A stretch of DNA of 64,000 nucleotides. It comes from Incurvaria masculella (Eukaryota; Arthropoda; Insecta; Lepidoptera; Incurvariidae). A program made the translations under genes and the position numbers. The notes under the pieces were generated by a model, which was not told where the DNA came from, did not search any database, and saw only the letters and a program-made list of their open reading frames with translations. Every line of letters begins with the position of its first letter. Positions within the stretch are counted from its first letter, which is position 1. The stretch covers positions 14,519,021 through 14,583,020 of the forward strand of contig OX335642.1 of assembly GCA_946894095.1 (NCBI GenBank), in the 5' to 3' direction. Positions 33,758 to 43,093 of the stretch are shown piece by piece.

Positions 33758-35054
33758 CGTCAAAATTAGCAACTTTCTCTAAAAAACATATTAGAACGAA
33801 TTATAGAGATCTCTTATCACTTTTTCTCCCAATAATATATATCTCCACGCAAAGCCAGTTTAAAATATATGCACATTCCATGATGCATTCTTACTAAATC
33901 ATGACTAAATTTACGAGCGAGATGTCTATCCAACTAGGAGCGCTAATAGAAATGAAGTAATAAAAATCCAAATGAAGCACTCAACCCTGCTAACCGCGCC
34001 GAGATATCATCTCGCATATTTGCCGTGCTCTCGCGGCGTGACGGACAGATCTACGGACAGATAAACACGAGTCATTTCACGAACCGAATCGCAAATTATC
34101 CGCAAAACAAACATATTGGTCGAACAAAAAGCGCCGAAACAAAACAATGTCCCCATCCGCAAACAGAGATCTTAACGGCGCCAGCAGAGAACCGCAGGTA
34201 GATACGGAGTTTACGAGAGAGCTCGCACTAGAACCGATAAATTATTTATTCATTGTATGATTTCCGAAAACTCTATTATCCTGCCCGAAGGACCGCGGGG
34301 AGCGGAGGACAATGAGGGCCTACCTGCGCCGGCGCAGGTAAACAAACTCCCACTGCAATTTCTCGCTACACCCCGCCTTTTGTGCCCAAACATACCTGTC
34401 GACTTGGTCGAGAGAAGAGCAAATAGTACGGGGCGTCGTGATGCGATCAGCCGCGCCGGTACGTCGGAATAAATATTGGATTATATTTTACGTGTAATTT
34501 TCGATGCATGTCATAATAACGTCGATTATCCTACGTGATGTCATTACAATGCGCATTGTGAGCCCCTTCGCCTTTATCTCGTCGTGTGCTCTCGATCTCG
34601 GGCTGTACCTAATAAAGGTCGCTCTATCTTTTTATCTTTTGTCGAATTCGCGAGCTCGTTCGGGGGCCTATACAACATTGCGCCGGTCTCCGATTCAATC
34701 CACTGGCGGTTTTTTTTTCATTCAATGCCAGTGGCGGAAATGTCTGCATGGGAGATTGTGAATCTGATACCAACAACCCACCCTATTATTGACATCCCTG
34801 ATTTGATTGAATCGTTACGGGGTGAAGCAATAAATAAAATAAACAGGAAATTAACAATGAGTATAATCAAAAGGACCCCTAACTGGCCGAGCGAAGCGCA
34901 AAGCCCAACGTCACCGTTTCAGCTTGGTCAAAAATGTCCGGCTGTCCGGCCGCTGGCATTTTTCAAACGACGCTCGAGACATTTTGTGAGGAGGTTCGAT
35001 AAATGTATGGATTTTTTGTCGATAAATTTCTGCAAAATTTTATTATTATCCTTC
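33758..35054. other. Unassigned DNA
   Basis: A moderately GC-rich tract occurs at about 34010-34460. The frame at 34584-35111 (+, 175 codons) runs into SINE sequence at its 3' end and has no recognisable domain, so it is probably not a gene. Confidence 0.35.
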
Positions 35055-35335
35055 AAGGATCTTTCCTTTATGAGTACATTGAACTGGATAGAAAACACGG
35101 ACAATTTTTAATTGCCGCTTCGACCATATTTTCATTGCATTCAGCACAAATCAGCAGGACATGGAGACCTACAGTTTTACATCTAATCCGATCCAAACAG
35201 TTTCGATTCGTGAGGAAATGCATGTATCCAACACGGTAAGAGAACGAACGTGGTGCATGACCGGGGTAGGATTGAACCCATGACCTCTCGCATGAGTAGC
35301 AAGGCCTCTGCAAGCTACGAGCCACTCAGATTAAT
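35055..35335 (-). mobile_element. tRNA-headed SINE, 3'-truncated or decayed
   Basis: The body (CATTGAACTGGATAGAAAACACGG, GCCGCTTCGACCAT) runs to a tRNA-type head with box B-like GGATTGAACCC at 35270 and the terminus GCAAGCTACGAGCCACT. The A-tail end is missing. Confidence 0.75.
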
Positions 35336-36131
35336 AATGGAATGATGATATCAGTGCATTCTGAGAATTCAAAAACAACACATCATCTGCACGCTATCAC
35401 CTTGAACTATTTACGAATAGTCTAGCATTGATATTTATTTAAAAATAAACTTCATGAGCCCACTCAACTTGCATTAATCTCCGAGATTGGTTTTCTGAAA
35501 ACTAAATTTACGACGCGTATGATACAATTTGGTCGCTTTATGGTCATTTTATGGCGGAGTCTGTTTATTGGCTCCGAAGATCGTACGGGTAGAGTCTCGA
35601 ACGTTCTGATTTGAAACTGTGAATGGGAAATTTGTGGTCGGAGAAGTGCAAGATCGAAAAAAAAACATGGGTCATTTCGATTACCGAGATTACAACTTGA
35701 GTTCATTTCCTGTAGTCACTTAACGGAAAAAGATTAGGTTATATACAGGTATCATGCAATACCAGCATATTGCACCGTGGCATGTATAACGGAAATCTCC
35801 GAATAAAGATGTAAGTACTGAAATGTAGGAACGAATCAACCAAAGAAGCGAGATATTGGAAAAAGTAAATGGTGCTGAAAAAAGCAAATCAAAATTAGAC
35901 ATTACCATTTAATACGAAATAGATTATTGACGCCTAGAGGCAACATACTGGCACGTGCCTAACTTGGCTAATGTTCTTCGTTTGTATTTCTTCACCAAAA
36001 GACAGGTTTAGTTTAGTTTCAATTTTCAAGGGCACTGTTGAGAGATCATCATTCCGATCTTCAAGCCAAGAGTTATTTGGCTCGGTGAAATATTGATCTG
36101 TAAGTCCTATTAAGCTTGAACATCATCTATG
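35336..36131. other. Unassigned DNA downstream of the pan exon array
   Basis: On the minus strand this lies just 3' of the exon array and is probably intron if the gene continues. No exon was recognised. Confidence 0.4.
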
Positions 36132-36271
36132 ATGTTCTCCTCGCCGTCGCCCTCGTCCTTGACCACTTTGACCTCGTCCGTGGAGCCCAGGTCGTCGCAC
36201 CTCCCGAGCTAGCGGCCGAGCCCGAGTGCGCGTGAGGCATCGTCACCTACGCCGCCCGCCGCGCTCGCATA
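36132..36271 (-). pseudogene. pan: Broken eighth copy of pan exon 1
   Basis: It keeps the 49-bp spacer and the start codon region and reads into the [12 protein letters not shown] part, but carries a 2-bp insertion within the GG/DD codons (frameshift), and the homology stops after the GDGEE codons at about 36132. The last third of the coding exon and the splice donor are absent, so it cannot act as a first exon. It forms the 3' edge of the array on the minus strand. Confidence 0.8.
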
Positions 36272-36289
36272 CTATCCCAACTCACTCAC

Positions 36290-36457
36290 CTCGCTCTCGG
36301 TCCAGTCGATGAGGCTCGACTTCTCCTCCAGGAGGTTCTCCGAGCTGCGCTTCTCGTCCTCGCCGTCGCCCTCTTCCTTAAACACTTTGACCTCGTCCGT
36401 GGAGCCCAGGTCGTCGCCGCACGAGCTAGCGGCCAGGCCCGAGTGCGCGTGAGGCAT
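36290..36457 (-). CDS. pan: pan (TCF/LEF) exon 1, tandem copy 7
   Basis: An intact 56-codon copy from MPHAHSG to WTESE with its GTGAGT donor. It differs from the other copies by Cys at residue 13 (Gly elsewhere) and Glu at residue 28 (KEEG for KDEG); the latter lies in the acidic beta-catenin-binding stretch and is conservative. It has Leu at residue 8. No splice acceptor lies in front of it, only the 49-bp spacer. Confidence 0.75.
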
Positions 36458-36506
36458 CGTCACCTACGCCGCCCGCCGCGCTCGCATACTATCCCAACTC
36501 ACTCAC

Positions 36507-36674
36507 CTCGCTCTCGGTCCAATCGATGAGGCTCGACTTCTCCTCCAGGAGGTTCTCCGAGCTGCGCTTCTCGTCCTCGCCGTCGCCCTCGTCCTTGAAC
36601 ACTTTGACCTCGTCGGTGGAGCCCAGGTCGTCGCCGCCCGAGCTAGCGGCCGAGCCCGAGTGCGCGTGAGGCAT
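36507..36674 (-). CDS. pan: pan (TCF/LEF) exon 1, tandem copy 6
   Basis: An intact copy with Ser at residue 8, like copy 1 and unlike copies 2-5 and 7. The silent ATCGAT/ATTGAT site near the Ile-Asp codons is shared with copy 5. Donor GTGAGT is intact. The mosaic of variants suggests unequal exchange or conversion among copies. Confidence 0.75.
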
Positions 36675-36723
36675 CGTCACCTACGCCGCCCGCCGCGCTC
36701 GCATACTATCCCAACTCACTCAC

Positions 36724-36891
36724 CTCGCTCTCGGTCCAATCGATGAGGCTCGACTTCTCCTCCAGGAGGTTCTCCGAGCTGCGCTTCTCGTCCTCGCCGT
36801 CGCCCTCGTCCTTAAACACTTTGACCTCGTCCGTGGAGCCCAGGTCGTCGCCGCCCGAGCTAGCGGCCAGGCCCGAGTGCGCGTGAGGCAT
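36724..36891 (-). CDS. pan: pan (TCF/LEF) exon 1, tandem copy 5
   Basis: An intact 56-codon copy with Leu at residue 8, start codon in ACGATGCC context and donor GTGAGT. It shares the silent change near the Ile-Asp codons with copy 6. Confidence 0.75.
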
Positions 36892-36940
36892 CGTCACCTA
36901 CGCCGCCCGCCGCGCTCGCATACTATCCCAACTCACTCAC

Positions 36941-37108
36941 CTCGCTCTCGGTCCAGTCGATGAGGCTCGACTTCTCCTCCAGGAGGTTCTCCGAACTGCG
37001 CTTCTCGTCCTCGCCGTCGCCCTCGTCCTTAAACACTTTGACCTCGTCCGTGGAGCCCAGGTCGTCGCCGCCCGAGCTAGCGGCCAGGCCCGAGTGCGCG
37101 TGAGGCAT
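36941..37108 (-). CDS. pan: pan (TCF/LEF) exon 1, tandem copy 4
   Basis: An intact copy. The spacer upstream of it carries TGG where the other spacers have the TAG just before the start codon, so the upstream frame is open back to the preceding donor (about 13 extra codons). Other features are as in copies 2, 3 and 5. Confidence 0.75.
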
Positions 37109-37157
37109 CGTCACCCACGCCGCCCGCCGCGCTCGCATACTATCCCAACTCACTCAC

Positions 37158-37325
37158 CTCGCTCTCGGTCCAGTCGATGAGGCTCGACTTCTCCTCCAGG
37201 AGGTTCTCCGAGCTGCGCTTCTCGTCCTCGCCGTCGCCCTCGTCCTTAAACACTTTGACCTCGTCCGTGGAGCCCAGGTCGTCGCCGCCCGAGCTAGCGG
37301 CCAGGCCCGAGTGCGCGTGAGGCAT
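37158..37325 (-). CDS. pan: pan (TCF/LEF) exon 1, tandem copy 3
   Basis: An intact 56-codon copy with Leu at residue 8; start and donor are preserved. By eye it is identical in protein sequence to copies 2, 4 and 5. Confidence 0.75.
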
Positions 37326-37374
37326 CGTCACCTACGCCGCCCGCCGCGCTCGCATACTATCCCAACTCACTCAC

Positions 37375-37542
37375 CTCGCTCTCGGTCCAGTCGATGAGGC
37401 TCGACTTCTCCTCCAGGAGGTTCTCCGAGCTGCGCTTCTCGTCCTCGCCGTCGCCCTCGTCCTTAAACACTTTGACCTCGTCCGTGGAGCCCAGGTCGTC
37501 GCCGCCCGAGCTAGCGGCCAGGCCCGAGTGCGCGTGAGGCAT
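37375..37542 (-). CDS. pan: pan (TCF/LEF) exon 1, tandem copy 2
   Basis: An intact 56-codon copy directly 3' of copy 1 (minus strand), separated by the 49-bp spacer. It has Leu at residue 8; start and GTGAGT donor are preserved. There is no acceptor-like tract in the spacer, so it could enter an mRNA only through its own start site or by retention of the upstream unit. Confidence 0.75.
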
Positions 37543-37591
37543 CGTCACCTACGCCGCCCGCCGCGCTCGCATACTATCCCAACTCACTCAC

Positions 37592-37759
37592 CTCGCTCTC
37601 GGTCCAGTCGATGAGGCTCGACTTCTCCTCCAGGAGGTTCTCCGAGCTGCGCTTCTCGTCCTCGCCGTCGCCCTCGTCCTTGAACACTTTGACCTCGTCC
37701 GTGGAGCCCAGGTCGTCGCCGCCCGAGCTAGCGGCCGAGCCCGAGTGCGCGTGAGGCAT
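37592..37759 (-). CDS. pan: pangolin (TCF/LEF) first coding exon, copy 1
   Basis: Pangolin is the HMG-box transcription factor that binds beta-catenin (Armadillo) in the nucleus and executes canonical Wnt signalling. The exon encodes MPHAHSG, then [18 protein letters not shown] at residues 13-30, an acidic E/D-rich run, [14 protein letters not shown] and ends TESE at codon 56. This matches the N-terminal beta-catenin-binding domain of insect Pan and vertebrate TCF/LEF (DELG..DE...FKDEGE). The start ATG has A at -3. The exon ends GAG|GTGAGT in phase 0, a strong donor. The HMG box and later exons are not in the recognised sequence and would lie at lower coordinates or outside the window. This copy alone adjoins a unique leader and a splice acceptor, so it is the likely functional one. 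Confidence 0.88.
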
Positions 37760-38004
37760 CGTCACCTACGCCGCCCGCCGCGCTCGCATACTATCCCAAC
37801 TCCCGACACATCACTGCACTAAGTGTTGTCCAACATCGTCACTGCTCGACACACCGCGACATTCTACACTTCTCTCTAGTTCCGTTCGAACGCTTCTGTT
37901 AAATGCTTAGTTAGATCACAGATTACTTTTGTCAGGTTGAACTTAAATTGCTACGGTGGCTCCTCGTTGGATCCGATGTGGAGAGTTTGTTTGAGGATCT
38001 GTAC
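37760..38004 (-). other. pan: 5' leader of pan exon, unique part
   Basis: The minus-strand sequence between a splice acceptor (38005-38006) and the start codon of copy 1 would be untranslated leader. Its last 46 bases (GAGTTGGGATAG...GTGACG) are what is repeated in each spacer; the rest is present once. Several in-frame stops precede the ATG. Confidence 0.6.
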
Positions 38005-38040
38005 CTGCAACAGAGAAATTAAATATCAGGACATGTTAAG
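38005..38040 (-). promoter_or_regulatory. pan: Predicted splice acceptor for the pan exon
   Basis: The minus strand reads GTCCTGATATTTAATTTCTCTGTTGCAG|GTACAG: a branch-like CTGAT, a pyrimidine tract and CAG. It implies a further upstream non-coding exon at higher coordinates. A second AG lies 6 nt downstream. Confidence 0.55.
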
Positions 38041-38212
38041 TTATCTTTAAGCATATTGAAATATAAATGATTAAAAAATACATGAACAGTCTTAAGCAAG
38101 CATATTGTTAAGTTTGTTGGAAAATTACCGAATATTAAGAAAAGAACTTTCTGTCTGGGCCTATGATGAATTCATACGAAATTAATGTGAGATTTAATGA
38201 AATTTAATTGCA

Positions 38213-38322
38213 TTTTTTTATGTGACTGCATATGGATGGCTAATACCACAAGTTCTGTCATGGTATTAGCCCAACACACCACATGGGAACTAGGTGCCAT
38301 GCCTGGACCTTCCTTCTTCTTC
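38213..38322 (-). mobile_element. SINE 3' end, 5'-truncated
   Basis: T-run, GACTGCATATGGATGGCTAA, TGTCATGGTATTAGCCCAAC and TGGGAACTAGGTGCCATGCC match the young SINE copies. The match stops at GGACCTTCCTTC, where a TTCTTCTTCTTC run begins. It lies about 200 bp upstream of the pan acceptor, within the predicted leader intron. Confidence 0.8.
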
Positions 38323-38832
38323 TTCTGATAGTAAATGTACACTAAGTTACGTCTGATCATTTTTTTTTTCATTGAATTATCTATTGCTTAAGACTTTGGG
38401 GGCTTTGTATTAATCGAGATCAAGTACCTTACTGGCCTTACTCTTCGGTAGTATGAGTACATACATCTTGCAATAATTTACGTTCTGTATTACCCTTCCT
38501 CGCTACGTAATGCTGGTGGCAATAAACAGTTCTAGTTTGGCAGCACAGAGACCACCGATAAAGTTTTAAGTCTCAACGTACTAAAACTAATTTCTTCGAA
38601 TGCATCAATGCGCCTAGCGGTCGTTCGAAACGAATTATCGAGATAACGAGGGCCACACATCCCATAATAAAGATTGAACGGATTACAAATAATTTTAATA
38701 AAATCAGCACGTCGCGTCGTAGCGGCGTCCGCCGGTAACTTTTGACCAAGCACAATTCGAGACTTGGTTCTTCAGGGCGCTAATATCAACACTAGTCTAT
38801 GTAAGAGGAATTGGTTAGATAAGGCATAAATG
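38323..38832. other. Unassigned DNA
   Basis: Open frames exist at 38532-38753 (-), reading through ARRIDAFEE-type sequence, and on the opposite strand. They could be a retroelement remnant; not assigned. Confidence 0.3.
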
Positions 38833-38960
38833 TAATCTAGTGACAAAGACAGAGAAGATGAGAGTTGCAATAAAAAATAAAATCTAGTTACAAAGACAGA
38901 GAAGTTGAGATGGTTTGGACATTTAGAACTAACGTGTAATGAAGGAATAACGAATCCCAT
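38833..38960 (+). repeat. Short direct repeat plus LINE-like scrap
   Basis: AATCTAGTGACAAAGACAGAGAAGATGAGA at 38833 recurs with few changes at about 38880. The second copy continues as KLRWFGHLE in the plus frame, like the C-terminal segment of many LINE reverse transcriptases. Confidence 0.45.
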
Positions 38961-39789
38961 TAACAGAGCAGTATTCAACTAAATCACCACATTGGTCATA
39001 TGCTTCGTAATTTTCAAATAAATAGCACCCGTAATCGAAGAGGGTGTACAAAGAGATATCGCTGAAGATGCGACATGCTGTCGTCCCGCATGGTATTCCA
39101 TAATGTCTGCCTACCCCTCCGAGAAATGTGCGGCGTGATGTCATATGTATGCATGGTCCTCCAGCATATCTCGAGTGGAGGTTGCCGGTGCCTTGAGTAC
39201 CGCGTGGGAGGACGGTACACGGCTGGTGGGTGCGCCAAGTCCTACCTGGGTGTCGAACGCTGCATATGCACACATGCGATATGCGAACGATCGATACCGT
39301 TGAATGTAAGAGACGCTGCTTTGGTTATTTTTGGAAACTGCGTCCTAAATTCCTTTACCGGGGCTGTTTAACTTTGGAATGTTTATGTTAAACACTATTT
39401 GTCGATGATATATTATGTTGAAGGGATTAAATGGAGGTAAAACAAGATTGGTGGATTTAAACGATTTGACATATTGTAAACTAGCCAAACGTAGCTTGCT
39501 TAAGAACTAAATGTGCATTTCGATAATTGATGGAACTGTCCTAAGCGTGTTTTATGAGGGTTTTTTTTCTTTACAGTGTGAAGGTTTTCAGACTTAGAAG
39601 TGATTTTTTTATTTCCGAGACTATTTCGCAAAATAATAACAGGTACATGAAGATGTGTCTTGCAATCAGATTTATAAAAGAAACGCATGGATGTTTGATA
39701 TCTCCTTATATCTATACATATAGAATCGATATGTGTGGTGAATATGTTTGTATGTTCCCTATCAACTTATCTAGGCTATGCAGATTTTG
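38961..39789. other. Unassigned DNA
   Basis: A 114-codon minus frame (38929-39273) and a 98-codon plus frame (39075-39371) overlap. Neither shows a recognised domain. Confidence 0.35.
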
Positions 39790-39901
39790 ATGAAATATTC
39801 AGGTAATCTTTACATTAGCCCAGCGGGTGATCCTGTGCAGCTCCGCTCGGATGAATGTCCAAAACAAAATTGACCCGAGCGGCGCCGGGTGCCTCAGCTA
39901 G
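39790..39901 (+). mobile_element. Helitron 3' end
   Basis: Ends AAAATTGACCCGAGCGGCGCCGGGTGCCTCAGCTAG|T, matching the family terminus. The 5' boundary was not found. Confidence 0.6.
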
Positions 39902-40475
39902 TCCACAATAAAGGCAGATTTACATCACATATTTGGTGCGATAATGTACGCGCTAGTAACCTAAGTAGGGCAATTAAACCTAAGAGTTCAAGTTAACCCA
40001 CGCAACGCGAGCTGTAAAGTGTGCAAGGTGAAGCATAAAGTTAATGGTAATGCGAGCGTCAAGTTTATTGGCGAGTTTGCGCTGATAATGCTAGCTAACG
40101 CTTGGTATTACGAGACTGACAGGATTTTAAGGTGATATGAAATGCTCGCTAATATCTTCAACAAAATATAGATGGCCTGGGATGGATGGATACAAATATA
40201 GATTACCCGAAAAATAGGAAAATAATCAACTAGAGTTGATGATTTATAATCTGCGGAATTAAATTTTTTGAAGGGCCGCATTATTAAGATGGTTATACTA
40301 GCCAATGCGAATGGTTTGATTGCGTTAAGTTCCTGATCTCTATGGAATGAGAACATGAATGAAACATTTATAATTCCAGCTAACGTTCTACCAAAACAGA
40401 AAGAAAAATGTTAAAGAAATTGATATTTTATGCATGGAAAAAATTTTTGAAGTCAGGTCTCAAATATATTCTTTT
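39902..40475. other. Unassigned DNA
   Basis: AT-rich; nothing recognised. Confidence 0.4.
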
Positions 40476-41128
40476 TAACCGACTTCAAAAAAAGGAGGAG
40501 GTTATCAATTCGTCTGTATGTTTTTTTTTTGTTTTTTTTTTATGTTTGTTACCTCATAACTTTTGCCTGGGTGAACCGATTTTGATGATTATTTTTTTAA
40601 ATGATAGCTAGTGCTTCCCAAGTGGTCCCATTTTAATTTGGTTAAGTTCTGACAATGATATCCATGAGAAAATCATAAAAGTCTTAAATTTGTATTAAGA
40701 TGTGCGCGACAAATGGACGAATAACTCAATATAACGCCAACCGATTTCGGTGATTCTTTTTTTATTGAAAAGGACGTGTACAAATTAGTTAGTGTACTTC
40801 AGATTCACTAAAAATAAACAAATAAAAAAAATTATCAAAAAAAATAACCGACTTCAAAGAAAAAGCACTAAAAAGTAAAAAATAATTTCCATTTTTGTAG
40901 TTACGATTTCTGTTATTTTTTGAGTCGGTGTCAGCCAAGGTTAGGTTAGGTTAGGTTAGGATAGGTTAGGTTAGGTTAGGTTAGGTTCTCTTGATTGGCG
41001 CAGCGCGTGCCCGGCTGACGCCGACTCAAAAAATAACAGAAATCGTAACTACAAAAATGGAAATTATTTTTTTACTTTTTAGTGCTTTTTTTTGAAGTCG
41101 GCTATTTTTTTTTGTTAAATTTTTTTTT
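40476..41128 (+). mobile_element. Foldback-like element with telomere-motif core, second copy
   Basis: It starts TTAACCGACTTCAAAAAAAGGAGGAGG, passes through ATGTTTGTTACCTCATAAC and TGAACCGATTTTGATGATT, and ends in an inverted repeat. One arm is about 40840-40936 (AACCGACTTCAAAG...GAGTCGGTGTCAGCC), the other about 41012-41110, with a GGTTA tract between. It is the same structure as 31385-32056, inverted in the window. Confidence 0.75.
40938..40987. repeat. Interstitial (TTAGG)n telomere-type tract
   Basis: About ten GGTTA units with one GGATA variant. It lies in the loop of the foldback element and is longer than its counterpart at 31526-31556. Confidence 0.9.
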
Positions 41129-42298
41129 CATGTTTGCGGCTTACATTGATATTAACTAATATTTATTTTAATACCATTTCAAAGATCTTAATATTATCTA
41201 CCCATTCAGCGAAGAACATGTTTAACTTTTCCTAATTTCTTTAACGAAACAATAAAAAAAACGGTTTCACGCGTTATGCGGGTTGGTCACATTTAGAAAG
41301 AATTATTTCGAGCTGCTCTAACTAAGCGACGTCGGGCTCTGGCTATCTCGTTTTAATCGCAAAAATTGGTCCAAAATGCTTAGGTATGAGGATGCTCTTA
41401 AATCGATTTTGTCGTGTGTTTGTGTGTTGTGTACTCTAGTTGTGGCTGCACAGGTAGCGACTAGGGCACGACGGGTGACATGGCTATATACGAGCTCAGT
41501 ACATTATATTCCATCACATGAACAAAATACTGCAAGGTTTACCTTCCATATCCCTCTTAAATTCAATTAGACTTGTGTGGTTTGTTTTCAGAGCCGCATA
41601 AAAAGTAATGAGTGGCGGCAGGCTGCGGGTTGGGTACCGCTGGCGAGATACTAGATCTAGATCATTCTGTGAAATGTGATACTATTCCCACAACAATATC
41701 AGCATTTTCCAGTCTACTGCTGTACGAAGGCCTTTCACAATGCGCGCCATTTCGATCGATCATGTCTCACACACAGTAAAATATTACCTGTCCTTTAAAC
41801 CTTGGAATAGTGAGAACATTCCTGAAGTACACGATCTCCGTGCCAAAGTAACAGCTAACCCTTTACAATTTTATTTCATAATACATCATAAAACTCTCAT
41901 GCATCGCACGATCGCAGAGACATGACGCATTCCCGAAGAATATCAGTGCACCACTGAATTGAAGTATGAAAGTAGTTTTTTGCACGAGGCCTCAGCACAT
42001 TTGTAAATGTCGGGCCCTGTCGGATCTAGGATGTTTTTTGATCTAGAAATACATAACTGCACAGACAGCCGTCACGCAAAAGCAAATCTGCCGTAACAAA
42101 TTATCGATAATAATTATCCCATGGCTATATTATCATGCATGCCGCGTATGGGGGCAGGGCCTTCGATTCAGCCTCGCATATTATTCATTTTCGAACGGTG
42201 TTACCACAGAGTTAGGAAACGGCCAGAATTGTCTATTATCTCGCATCACTAGCGCGAGCTTATCGAAGTGTATATTTTCATCGGTTGCACGCCCGTTA
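41129..42298. other. Unassigned DNA
   Basis: No repeat or exon was recognised. Confidence 0.4.
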
Positions 42299-42470
42299 TC
42301 CCTACTAACAATATAAATGCGAAAGTGTGAATTTGTATTCTTTCACGCAGCAAAGGAGCGAAGGATGGACGCGATTTATTGTTTATGGGACTTGTTTATG
42401 TGATAAAGGCTGCTTATTCCAGATTTTTTTTATATTGTCCCTAGCGGAGCCTGGTACCGCATCCAGCAGA
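42299..42470 (+). mobile_element. 172-bp non-autonomous Helitron
   Basis: Starts A|TCCCTACTAACAATATAAATGCGAAAGTGTG and ends CCTAGCGGAGCCTGGTACCGCATCCAGCAGA|T, the usual terminal CTAG having mutated to CAGA. A TCTTTCACGCA motif near the start is typical of the family. Confidence 0.6.
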
Positions 42471-43093
42471 TAATATAAGTAATAACGAAATGTGATTTGT
42501 GGAATGGGGACTGGCTCTGTTAGTAGCAGTTCTTGTTGCAGTTCGTGTTGCATTAAGACAAAAAATATAATACACAGGTTGCCATGAAAGTCGAGGGAAT
42601 CGTTGTAGGAGCCGAGAGAGGAGATTATTTGAAACATAAAGTGTTTCGGTTGATATTCGGGTAGTATCTCGAATATCGTGACGCTTCGTTATGTTCTGAA
42701 TCATATGTAGAATCGGTTCCTAAAAGGATTAACTTAACCTTTATAACGCCCTGTACATTTAACACGGTGACAAGAGAGAGCACAAGCACTTCTACCCTAT
42801 TTCCCACTCTATGGGTGTCACGTTCCAGTGAGCACACCGATACCGCGTCCATCCCGTGCTCACTCGATGGAACCGGTCGCGCCAGAGCGAGACAGATCGC
42901 TCCGAATACTACCAGTGCGATGAGCTATACGGCAGTATGGAACGCGAGTTATGCTAAGCAGGCGATCTCGGCTAGTTCACACCTACACGCCCGATCATTT
43001 AATGCCAATATGCAATGTGCATGCAACACGCGTTGCAATAGGGAGACAATGCACCGAAGTTGCTATACCAAGCGTTTCTTCCATTGCTATAAC
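42471..43093. other. Unassigned DNA
   Basis: A 111-codon plus frame (42767-43102) is rich in S, T and R with no recognisable domain. Confidence 0.35.

Larger units (their letters stand above)
36272..37808 (-). repeat. pan: Seven-copy 217-bp tandem array of pan exon 1
   Basis: Identical positions recur every 217 bp (stop codons at 36272, 36489, 36706, 36923, 37140, 37357 and 37574). Each unit is 168 bp of coding exon plus a 49-bp spacer made of the splice donor (GTGAGT) fused to the last part of the 5' leader (GAGTTGGGATAG...GTGACG). The join shares GAGT, suggesting microhomology between the intron start and the leader. Copies differ by only a few bases (e.g. Ser8/Leu8, Gly13Cys, Asp28Glu, TAG to TGG in one spacer), so the expansion is recent or homogenised. 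Since 217 is not a multiple of three and each spacer holds an in-frame TAG, the copies cannot encode one fused protein. Confidence 0.92.

Noticed and set aside
34584..35111. 175-codon plus-strand ORF
   Set aside because: The longest frame in the window, but it runs into SINE sequence at its end and shows no domain or splice support.
36923..37153. Longer 76-codon start of one array copy
   Set aside because: The extension depends on a non-ATG start and a single TAG-to-TGG change in the spacer; the real start is the conserved ATG of MPHAHSG.
36272..37765. Seven separate small genes or a repeat protein
   Set aside because: Unit length 217 is not a multiple of three and each spacer has an in-frame stop; each frame ends in a splice donor, so these are exon copies, not genes.
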